Shown here: piece by piece, positions 1 to 6,117 of the stretch
Layout of the letters: each line of letters opens with the position of its first letter
Numbering within the stretch: position 1 is the first letter of the stretch
Program-made: the position numbers and the translations under genes
NCBI GenBank assembly: GCA_050743265.1
Contig: JBOGEN010000147.1
Location: forward strand, 1 to 6,651
Direction: 5' to 3'
Length of the DNA stretch: 6,651 bases
DNA from: JBOGEN01 sp050743265
GTDB taxonomy: Bacteria > Actinomycetota > Actinomycetes > JBOGEN01
The notes under the pieces: model-generated
What the model was told of the DNA's origin: nothing
Databases searched by the model: none
The model's input: the letters and a program-made list of their open reading frames with translations, nothing else

Positions 1-1096
1 TGCCGGGCGCGCGTACGCGCAAGGTGGGGCGGTGCGCCTCGGCGTCGCCGGCGCGGCCGGGCAGACCCACTCGATCGGGATCGCCGCCCGCGGCATGACC
101 GAGGTCACCAGCGTCTTCGCCGAGAGCTCCCGCCGGATGGTGGAGCGGCTCGGGCGGGTCATGAACGCGGCCGGGCGTGCGATGGGCGGGCTCGGCGCGG
201 TGATCCGGTTCGCGAAGGCCCACCGCGGGGACCCGTACGGCTGGGGCAAGACAGGCCGGCACTCGTTCGACTGCTCGGGCTTCGTGTCCGCCCTGGTCAA
301 CGTTGCGATGGGCCGCTACCCGTTCCGCCGGCTCGGTTCCACCGGCAACATGCCGTGGCCGATGATGGCCCGCGGACCGGGCCCGTTCTCCATCGGATGG
401 TTCACCGGCTCCCCGGGGCACACCGCGGCCACGGTCAACGGGGTCAACATGGAGTCCCGCGGCGGCGACGGGGTCGTGGTCGGCTCGGCCGCCCGCGGCG
501 CCGGGTCGTTCCCGAACGTGTACCACCTCAAGCCGGGCCTGATCCGCGGTGGCGCGGGCGCGGACGCCCCGTTCGGCGGCAAGGTGTCCTCGGCGCTGTC
601 ATGGCTGATCGGCAAGGAGTCGGGCGGGCGGACCACTGCGCGTAACCCGTCATCGACCGCGTTCGGCATCGGCCAGCTGCTCCTCGCGAACCGGCGCAAG
701 TACGCCGCCCGGCTCGGCGTCGGCCCGTGGACCACGTCGCGCTCCGCGCAGCTGTCGATGATGCGCATGTACATCGGCGAGCGGTACAGCACCGTGGGCA
801 ACGCCGTGGCGCACTGGCGCCGGCACCACTGGTACGGCCGGGGCGGCCGGTTCCGCGCCGGGCAGACCATCGGCGTGGGCGACCGCGGCCCCGAGCTGCT
901 CCGCTTCGACCGGCCGGGCCGGGTGTTTTCCCCCGAGCAGTCGGCGGGCATCGGCGGCCCGATCGTCCTGGAGTTCCGCGGCGACGGGTCGGGCTACAGC
1001 GAGTTCCTCGCCCGCGAGGTCCGCAAGCTCGTACGGGTCAAGGGCGGCGGAAACGTGCAGCTCGCGTTCGGCTACGGCTCGAGAGCCGCGTCGTGA
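1..1096 (+). CDS. Tape measure protein, C-terminal part (NlpC/P60 peptidase + transglycosylase domains), 5'-partial
   Basis: The frame is open from base 2 to the TGA at 1094-1096, giving 364 visible residues. There is a GTG at 32, but the frame runs off the left edge and the content is that of a tape measure C-terminus, so I treat the gene as truncated by the window. Numbered from the GTG at 32, an NlpC/P60-like cysteine peptidase covers about 55-165, with the nucleophile block DCSGF (Cys81, bases 272-274) and a catalytic-type His130 in GHTAATV. A lysozyme-like/SLT transglycosylase domain follows at about 184-270, with Glu196 in KESGGR, the block STAFGIGQL and a terminal HHWYGRGG. Residues 280-300 (GVGDRGPELLRF) match the conserved motif near the end of many tape measure proteins. 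Known role: the tape measure sets tail length and enters the host envelope, and these domains would open peptidoglycan locally. The next gene overlaps the stop by four bases. Confidence 0.88.
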   Translation, partial: AGRAYAQGGAVRLGVAGAAGQTHSIGIAARGMTEVTSVFAESSRRMVERLGRVMNAAGRAMGGLGAVIRFAKAHRGDPYGWGKTGRHSFDCSGFVSALVNVAMGRYPFRRLGSTGNMPWPMMARGPGPFSIGWFTGSPGHTAATVNGVNMESRGGDGVVVGSAARGAGSFPNVYHLKPGLIRGGAGADAPFGGKVSSALSWLIGKESGGRTTARNPSSTAFGIGQLLLANRRKYAARLGVGPWTTSRSAQLSMMRMYIGERYSTVGNAVAHWRRHHWYGRGGRFRAGQTIGVGDRGPELLRFDRPGRVFSPEQSAGIGGPIVLEFRGDGSGYSEFLAREVRKLVRVKGGGNVQLAFGYGSRAAS

Positions 1097-3063
1097 CCGA
1101 GGAGGTGCGCTTCCCACTGCTCGTCGAGTTGCAGATCGGCGGGCAGTGGACCGACGTCACGGACCTGACGTACGCCCGGGAGCCGATCCCGATCTCCCGC
1201 GGACGCCGCGACGAAGGCGGCCAGGTCGACCCGGCGACGTGCAACCTGTCCTTCAACAACCGTGACGGGCGGTTCTCCCCCCGCAACCCGGACGGGCCGT
1301 GGTTCGGCCTGCTCACCCGCAACACCCCGGTCCGGGTGACCGTGTTCCCCGCCGACGAGGCGACCGCCCTCGCCTCGGACGACTTCACCCGGTCGGTCAC
1401 CGACGGGTGGGGCACGGCCACCTCCGGGCACGACTGGCTCACCTACACGGCCGCCGAGTCCGAGCGTGACGTCTCCTCAAACGTGGGCACGGTGACGCTG
1501 ACCGGGGACGAGACCCAGGTCCGCTCACAGGTGCTCGACGGGCTCGTCCCCACCGACGTGGACGTGCTCGCGAAGGTCCGCGCCTCCGCGCTCGCCACGG
1601 GGGCGGCGCTGCTGCCAGGCCTGGTGGGCCGGTGGACCTCCCCGACCCGCTTCGCCCGGATGAGTGCCCGGCTGGAGACGACCGGCGCGGTCGGCCTCGA
1701 GGTGGCCGCCGCGCCAGGCGGCGTGGTCGGCGACGTCGCCGAGACGACGGTCACCTACACGGGCGGGTCGTGGCTGTGGCTACGGGCCCGCTGGATCGGG
1801 GACCGGGTCCTCGGCAAGGTCTGGTCCGACGGCGACGTCGAGCCCGAGGCGTGGGGCATCGACCGCACCGTGACCGGCACCGGGTACGAGGCCGGCGCGG
1901 TGGGCGTGCTGGCCCACGCCGAGACGGGGAACACGAACGCCTCACCGGTGCTCTCCTACGACGAGGTGGCCATGGCCTCGACGGCCGAGCCGCGGCGCCG
2001 GTTCGTCGGCGAGGTGGCGTCCTGGCCGCAGCGGTGGGAACCCGGCGAGGTCGACGCGTGGGTGCCCGTGGAGGCCGGCGGGATCCTGCGCCGGCTGCAG
2101 CAGAACCAGCCCCCGCCCGCGTCGCCGTGGAAGCGGGCCACCCTCGCCCCGGGCATGGCCCCGCCGGTCGCGTACTGGCCGATGGAGGACGGCTCGGACT
2201 CGTCACGACTGTCCTCCGCGCTTCCCAACGGCTCCCCGATGTCGATCGCTGGTGCGCCCGAGCTCGCCTCATACGACGGGTTCGTCGCCTCCGAGCCCGT
2301 CGTCACCCTCAACGCCACGGCGATCCTCACCGCGAACCTGCCTGCCTACACCCCAGGGACGAAGACGCAGGTCCGGCTCCTGGCCCGCATCCCGGCTGCG
2401 ATCAACGTGTCGAAGGTGCTCTTCCGGGTGATCTGTAGCGGCAACGCCCGCCGGTGGGACGTCTTCTACGACGAGCTGAACAACGTCGCCGTGCGCGTCT
2501 TCGGCCCGGCCGGGGCGCAGGTGGACGAGGAGACCACGACCGCGTCGCTCGGCGACCGGGACCTCGTGTTCGCGTTGGGGATGACGCAGAACGGCTCGGA
2601 CGTCAGCTGGTCCCTGACCTGGGTCCGTGAGGACACCGGGACCACCACGACGCTCTCGGGCACGGTCACCGGGCGCACGGTCGGCGTGGTGGAGCGGGTG
2701 AGCATCGCCCCGGTCGGTGGCTGGGTGTTCGGCGGTACAGGGCTCGCGACCGGGCATCTCGCCGTGTACGCGGACCGGCCGTCGGTGAGCATCCTCGCCG
2801 ACGCCCTGGCAGCACACCAGGGGGAGACCGCCGCGCGCCGGGTCGAGCGGATCCTCGTCGAGGAGGGCATCCCGTACACGACCGTCGGCGACCTCGACGC
2901 GTCCCCGCCGATGGGCCCCCAGCCGGCGGGCACCCCCCTGGAGATCATGGCCGCGGCCGCGGACGTGGACGGCGGGATCCTCCACGAGACTCGCGCCGAG
3001 CTCGGGTTGACCTACCGCGCCGTGTCCTCCCTCTACAACCAAGGGCGGGAGTTCACCCCGTGA
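1093..3063 (+). CDS. Minor tail protein / tail hub, N-terminal part, with two LamG-like domains
   Basis: The protein has 656 aa. The frame is open further upstream, but the GTG at 1093 overlaps the tape measure stop as GTGA and gives the family's expected N-terminus (VRFPLLVELQIGGQW). The only ribosome-site candidate is weak (GAGAG, 1081-1085). The scaffold block at about 5-88 (DLTYAREPIPISRGR, then CNLSFNNRDGRFSPRNPDGPW) is typical of actinophage tail-hub proteins that follow the tape measure. A first concanavalin/LamG-like beta domain spans about 95-297, beginning DDFTRSVTDGWG. Scaffold returns at 300-336 (RFVGEVASWPQRWE, VPVEAGGILRRL). A second LamG-like domain covers about 356-562, beginning PVAYWPMEDGS. 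Scaffold then runs from 563 to SLYNQ at 646-650, followed by only six residues before the stop. LamG-like folds often bind sugars, so host-surface binding is inferred. The remaining scaffold seems to lie in the next gene. Family placement is from memory of sequence patterns. Confidence 0.85.
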   Translation: MTEEVRFPLLVELQIGGQWTDVTDLTYAREPIPISRGRRDEGGQVDPATCNLSFNNRDGRFSPRNPDGPWFGLLTRNTPVRVTVFPADEATALASDDFTRSVTDGWGTATSGHDWLTYTAAESERDVSSNVGTVTLTGDETQVRSQVLDGLVPTDVDVLAKVRASALATGAALLPGLVGRWTSPTRFARMSARLETTGAVGLEVAAAPGGVVGDVAETTVTYTGGSWLWLRARWIGDRVLGKVWSDGDVEPEAWGIDRTVTGTGYEAGAVGVLAHAETGNTNASPVLSYDEVAMASTAEPRRRFVGEVASWPQRWEPGEVDAWVPVEAGGILRRLQQNQPPPASPWKRATLAPGMAPPVAYWPMEDGSDSSRLSSALPNGSPMSIAGAPELASYDGFVASEPVVTLNATAILTANLPAYTPGTKTQVRLLARIPAAINVSKVLFRVICSGNARRWDVFYDELNNVAVRVFGPAGAQVDEETTTASLGDRDLVFALGMTQNGSDVSWSLTWVREDTGTTTTLSGTVTGRTVGVVERVSIAPVGGWVFGGTGLATGHLAVYADRPSVSILADALAAHQGETAARRVERILVEEGIPYTTVGDLDASPPMGPQPAGTPLEIMAAAADVDGGILHETRAELGLTYRAVSSLYNQGREFTP

Positions 3064-5144
3064 GCGTGACCTGGTGCTGGGCGGGGGCCGCCGGCCCGAC
3101 GTCGTTCACCGTGGCGACGAAGGTGTCCTCCACGGCGAACGTGCGGCTCAAGGTCGCCGACAACGCGGCCATGACCGGGGCGACGTTCTTCGGGCCCGTC
3201 ACCCCCTCGGCACAGTTCGTGGCGAAGGTGACCGCGTCCGGGCTCACCCCGCGCACCCGCTACTACTGGCAGGTCGAGCACGGCGGCACGGTGGACACGG
3301 GCAAGTCGGGCAAGGCCCGCACCCACGGCCCGGTCGGTGAGCCGTTCAGCTTCGGCTTCGCCCTCGGCGGAGACGCCGGCGGCAACGGGCGGGTCACCCC
3401 GGGCCTCGGGGTCGTCAACTGCGCCGGCGCCCTGTCCAACCACACGGTGTTCTCCGACATCGCCGACATCCACGACCCGCTGTTCTTCGTCCACCCCGGG
3501 GACATCAACTACTACAACCTCGGCGGGGCGACGTACGAGTGCGGGACCTCGCCCTCGTCGTCCGTGGCGAACTACCGGATGACCTACGACGACACGCTGA
3601 CCCAGCCCGAGCAGATGTACCTGTACCGCAACGCGCCCACGGTGCACGTCTGGGACGACCACGACTTCGGGCCGAACAACTCGGACAAGACGCACGCGGG
3701 CAAGGCGAACATCGCCCAGGTGTACCGGGAGGTCGAGCCGCACTACCCGCTGGCGCTGGGCTCCGGGCCGGTCTACCACTCGTTCCAGGTGGGCCGGGTC
3801 CTGTTCATGGTCTCCGACCTGCGCTACGAGCGGGACCCGGCCACCGACCCGGACACGGCGGCGAAGTCGCAGATCGGCACGGTCCAGAAGGCGTGGATCG
3901 AGACCCTGCTGTCGACCTCCGACGCCGCAGCGCTCGTGTGGGTCACCTCCACCCCGTGGCTGAACACCTCGGGCGGGTCGTGGGGCTCGTACTCCTCCGA
4001 GCGGGAGGAGCTCGCCCAGCTGTTCCGTGACCTCGGATGGGCGAGCCGCATGTGCGCGGTCTCCGCCGACATGCACGCCCTGGCGATCTCCTCCGGCGGG
4101 CTGTCCAACCCATGGGGCGGCTTCCCCGTCTTCCAGTTCGCCCCGCTGGACACGAACCCCTCGACCGGGGTCGACCACCCGTACTACGACGTCGGCTTCC
4201 TCGGCACGCAGGGCTCCTACGGCACCATGCAGGTCCTCGACGACGGGAACCGGGTCGCGATCAACGGGGCGTGCTGGACACAGGCCGGCGGGCTCCAGTT
4301 CGACCACACGTTCTTCCCGGGCGCCTCGCTGTCCACCACGGTGCCGGTCCTCGACTACGCCGACGACGGGGACGGCGGGGACATCGCCCCCCCGTTCGAG
4401 CCGACCGAGGACGACCAGGCCATCCGCAACGACGTCACCGCCGAACGCCCGGACGGTGCGGCCGTGCGGGTCGTCGCCGAGACCGGGCCGCTCTCCGTGC
4501 TGCCACCCCCGGACGGCGCCGGACGGTACGAGGAGTCGGTGTCGGTCAACGTCGACGACGACGACCTGCTTCAGGACCAGGCCGGATGGCGGGTCCACCT
4601 CGGCACCTGGGACGAGCCGCGCTACCCGGCCGTCTCCCCGCGGCTCACAGCCAAGCCCGACAAGCTCGCCCCCCTCGTGCTCCCCCTCGAGACCGGGGAC
4701 CGCTTCCGCATCGAGAACCTGCCCGAATGGGCGGTGACCACCGGCGACGCCGACCTCCTCGTGGAGGGCTACGACGAGGAGCTCTCCCCCACCGAGTGGA
4801 CGATCACCTTCAACACCTCCCCCGCCGGGCGGTACACGGTGGCCGTCCTCGACGACCGAGTGCTGGGCCGGGTCGACACGGACGGCTCGTCGCTCGGCGC
4901 CGACATCGACGTCGACGACACGTCCCTGTCCGTGGCGGTGGACGCCGGGCCGCTGTGGACAACCGACCCCGACGAGGCGGGCTTCGACATCACGGTCGGC
5001 GTGGAGGACATGACCGTGACCGCCGTGACCGGGACGGCGTCCCCGCAGATGCTCACCGTTGTACGCAACGTGAACGGGCTGGCCCGCGCGCACACCACGG
5101 GCGAGGCCGTGAACCTGGCCCACCCGGCGATCCTCGCCCTGTAG
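3060..5144 (+). CDS. PhoD-like metallophosphatase fused to the C-terminal half of a minor tail protein
   Basis: The protein has 694 aa. The GTG start at 3060 overlaps the previous stop as GTGA, with an imperfect ribosome site GGCGGGAG at 3044-3051. Residues 1-90 form a fibronectin-III-like domain (GLTPRTRYYWQVE), as at the N-terminus of PhoD proteins. Residues 93-420 are a PhoD-type metallophosphoesterase with all the expected blocks: GDAG (104-107), GDINYY (147-152), WDDHDFGPNNSD (198-209), WVTSTPW (294-300) and SADMHAL (335-341). There is no Tat or Sec signal, which fits a virion protein rather than an exported enzyme. From about 428 the sequence becomes the C-terminal half of the actinophage minor tail protein: LDYADDG, APPFEPTEDDQAIRND, GPLSVLPPPDGAGRYEE, AGWRVHLGTWDEPRYP, PLWTTDPDEAGFDITVG. 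Known PhoD enzymes cleave phosphomono- and diesters, including teichoic acid in Bacillus. The target here is not shown; a wall polymer is inferred. Confidence 0.87.
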   Translation: MSVTWCWAGAAGPTSFTVATKVSSTANVRLKVADNAAMTGATFFGPVTPSAQFVAKVTASGLTPRTRYYWQVEHGGTVDTGKSGKARTHGPVGEPFSFGFALGGDAGGNGRVTPGLGVVNCAGALSNHTVFSDIADIHDPLFFVHPGDINYYNLGGATYECGTSPSSSVANYRMTYDDTLTQPEQMYLYRNAPTVHVWDDHDFGPNNSDKTHAGKANIAQVYREVEPHYPLALGSGPVYHSFQVGRVLFMVSDLRYERDPATDPDTAAKSQIGTVQKAWIETLLSTSDAAALVWVTSTPWLNTSGGSWGSYSSEREELAQLFRDLGWASRMCAVSADMHALAISSGGLSNPWGGFPVFQFAPLDTNPSTGVDHPYYDVGFLGTQGSYGTMQVLDDGNRVAINGACWTQAGGLQFDHTFFPGASLSTTVPVLDYADDGDGGDIAPPFEPTEDDQAIRNDVTAERPDGAAVRVVAETGPLSVLPPPDGAGRYEESVSVNVDDDDLLQDQAGWRVHLGTWDEPRYPAVSPRLTAKPDKLAPLVLPLETGDRFRIENLPEWAVTTGDADLLVEGYDEELSPTEWTITFNTSPAGRYTVAVLDDRVLGRVDTDGSSLGADIDVDDTSLSVAVDAGPLWTTDPDEAGFDITVGVEDMTVTAVTGTASPQMLTVVRNVNGLARAHTTGEAVNLAHPAILAL

Positions 5145-5145
5145 G

Positions 5146-5152
5146 AAAGGAG
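5146..5152 (+). promoter_or_regulatory. Ribosome binding site for the gene at 5159
   Basis: AAAGGAG lies six bases before the GTG at 5159, just after the TAG stop at 5142-5144. It is the best Shine-Dalgarno match in the window. It decides the start, because the reading frame stays open more than 1 kb upstream through the preceding gene. Confidence 0.85.
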
Positions 5153-5158
5153 ACGCCA

Positions 5159-5710
5159 GTGGCCCTTCGCGCCGGCGGCATCATCCGAGCCGAAGACATC
5201 CGCGGCTTCTCCGCCTGCCAGCTCGTCGAGACCATCGAGCTCGACGCGGACGAGTCCTCGTTCGTGAACTTCACCGACATCCCCCAGGACGGCGCCAACC
5301 TGTGGCTGATCGGCCGGGTGGCCTGCACGGTCACCGGGTTCCTTGACGTCGGCATGCGCTTCAACGCCGACGCCGGGGCCACCCAGTACTCAGGGTTCTC
5401 CAAACGCCTCCTGGCCGACAACACGACAGCCGCCAACTGGGCCCAGTCCGCGTCCATGCGGATCGCCACCGTGGGTGACACCCGCCGCGGCGTGATGGAG
5501 ATCATGATCCCCCGCTACTCGGCGACGGCGCAGAAGTCGGCGTATGGGCACGGCCTGGCCGTGGACGGGGTCGGCTCTGCCGGGGCGATGCTGACCTACT
5601 CCGCCGGCGGCGCGTGGGAGGGCTCGGACCCGATCAGCCAGGTCGGGATCGACGTGTTCACCGGCTCCTGGGCGGCGTCCTCGCAGTTCTCCCTCTACAT
5701 GCTCTTCTGA
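5159..5710 (+). CDS. Probable minor tail / tail-tip protein (beta-sandwich, receptor-binding candidate)
   Basis: The protein has 183 aa and starts at the GTG placed six bases after AAAGGAG. The N-terminus MALRAGGIIRAEDIRGF matches a short block (RAGxxIxAxDI) that I know from the start of many actinobacterial phage tail and fibre proteins, where it probably docks to the tail. Residues 25-75 (ESSFVNFTDIPQDGANLWLIGR, then DVGMRFNADAGATQY) follow the pattern of beta-sandwich phage tip proteins, with an IPQ turn and an RFN-D-AG block. The rest is rich in Ser, Gly and Ala with alternating hydrophobic residues, suggesting beta structure, and ends in FSLYMLF. There is no catalytic motif, signal or membrane segment. 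Its place after the tail hub genes fits a receptor-binding or tip-decorating protein; that role is inferred. Confidence 0.75.
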   Translation: MALRAGGIIRAEDIRGFSACQLVETIELDADESSFVNFTDIPQDGANLWLIGRVACTVTGFLDVGMRFNADAGATQYSGFSKRLLADNTTAANWAQSASMRIATVGDTRRGVMEIMIPRYSATAQKSAYGHGLAVDGVGSAGAMLTYSAGGAWEGSDPISQVGIDVFTGSWAASSQFSLYMLF

Positions 5711-5712
5711 GG

Positions 5713-5719
5713 AAAGAGG
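5713..5719 (+). promoter_or_regulatory. Ribosome binding site for the gene at 5725
   Basis: AAAGAGG, within GGAAAGAGG directly after the TGA at 5708-5710, lies five bases before the GTG at 5725. It picks this start out of a frame that stays open into the preceding gene. Confidence 0.75.
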
Positions 5720-5724
5720 TCGCC

Positions 5725-6081
5725 GTGCTCGAGCTCCCCGAGGACCTGCGGGCGAAGATGGCCGCCCGGGTACACGCGAAGTTCACCTTCGCCCCGACCG
5801 TGGGCCGCACCTTCGACGCTGCGCTCGCCGACGCGCTGCTCGTCCTCGGCGAGGAGGGCTACGCGGTCGTCCCCACCTCCCTGCTGGACCAGGACGTGAC
5901 CACGGTCGGTCTTCGGCAGGGGCAGGCCCGTCTCGCCGCCGTCGCCGTGGTCGCCGCGCAGCTCGAGGCCGACGCCGCCGCCTCCGACGACGAGATGTAC
6001 TCCACCGACCGGGCCAACCTGGCCGCCTCGCTGCGGTCCGCTCTCGGAGAGGACGCCAGCGACACGCGTGCACGGTCGTAG
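5725..6081 (+). CDS. Small helical protein of unknown function in the tail cluster
   Basis: The protein has 118 aa. The GTG start at 5725 is chosen from the purine-rich AAAGAGG five bases upstream and from the 14-base gap after the preceding stop. I do not recognise the family. It begins MLELPEDLRAKMAARVHAKF and continues with a short block EEGYAVVPTSLLD at 43-55. An Ala/Val-rich helix follows at about 64-85 (RQGQARLAAVAVVAAQLEAD), then an acidic stretch SDDEMYSTD at 88-95. The C-terminus RSALGEDASDTRARS is charged and probably flexible. The Ala/Val helix contains charged residues at both ends and an internal Gln, so I do not call it a membrane segment. There is no cysteine. Its place between a tail-tip protein and membrane proteins suggests a virion accessory or chaperone-like role, but nothing in the sequence proves it. 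Confidence 0.75.
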   Translation: MLELPEDLRAKMAARVHAKFTFAPTVGRTFDAALADALLVLGEEGYAVVPTSLLDQDVTTVGLRQGQARLAAVAVVAAQLEADAAASDDEMYSTDRANLAASLRSALGEDASDTRARS

Positions 6082-6102
6082 GCCCCGGCCGGGGCGAGCC
6101 CC
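6082..6102 (+). repeat. G+C palindrome with overlapping hairpin in the intergenic gap
   Basis: Directly after the TAG at 6079-6081, bases 6082-6095 form a perfect 14-base palindrome, GCCCCGGCCGGGGC. Its right arm can instead pair with the next C run: GGGG (6091-6094), loop CGAG, CCCC (6099-6102). No T-run follows, so this is not a classical intrinsic terminator. It lies just before the ribosome site of the next gene and could form alternative RNA stems there. In such G+C-rich DNA a short palindrome may also arise by chance. Confidence 0.55.
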
Positions 6103-6103
6103 G

Positions 6104-6110
6104 AGAGGAG
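6104..6110 (+). promoter_or_regulatory. Ribosome binding site for the gene at 6118
   Basis: AGAGGAG lies seven bases before the GTG at 6118. It supports that start, which gives a well-formed short membrane protein. The site begins one base after the last pairing base of the short GGGG/CCCC hairpin, so pairing there could affect access. Confidence 0.75.
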
Positions 6111-6117
6111 CGCCCTG

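Noticed and set aside
32..34. GTG at 32 as a true gene start
   Set aside because: The frame is open to the left edge and reads sensibly upstream (AYAQGGAVRLG). The content is a tape measure C-terminus, so the gene most likely begins far outside the window.
727..1092. Upstream extension of the hub gene to base 727
   Set aside because: This part overlaps the transglycosylase-coding region in another frame and translates to low-complexity Arg/Pro/Gly sequence. The family N-terminus begins at 1093.
1632..2438. Plus-strand frame of 268 codons inside the hub gene
   Set aside because: Its translation is almost only R, G, A and P, typical of an out-of-frame reading in G+C-rich DNA. The hub frame has the conserved motifs.
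4549..4566. GTCGACGACGACGAC run as a microsatellite or operator
   Set aside because: It encodes the in-frame VDDDD stretch of the scaffold half and is ordinary codon use for consecutive Asp residues.
3033..5123. A 696-codon open frame on the minus strand opposite the phosphatase gene
   Set aside because: It is a G+C-driven mirror of the plus-strand codons. Its translation is low-complexity (runs of R, G, V, D, P), while the plus strand encodes clear conserved motifs.
4037..5158. Upstream extension of the 183-aa tail protein into the phosphatase gene
   Set aside because: The extension is Arg/Gly/Pro-rich shadow sequence. AAAGGAG six bases before the GTG at 5159 fixes the real start.
6082..6102. 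Intrinsic terminator at the palindrome
   Set aside because: There is no T-run after the stem, the next base run is the ribosome site, and the downstream genes seem to be part of the same operon.
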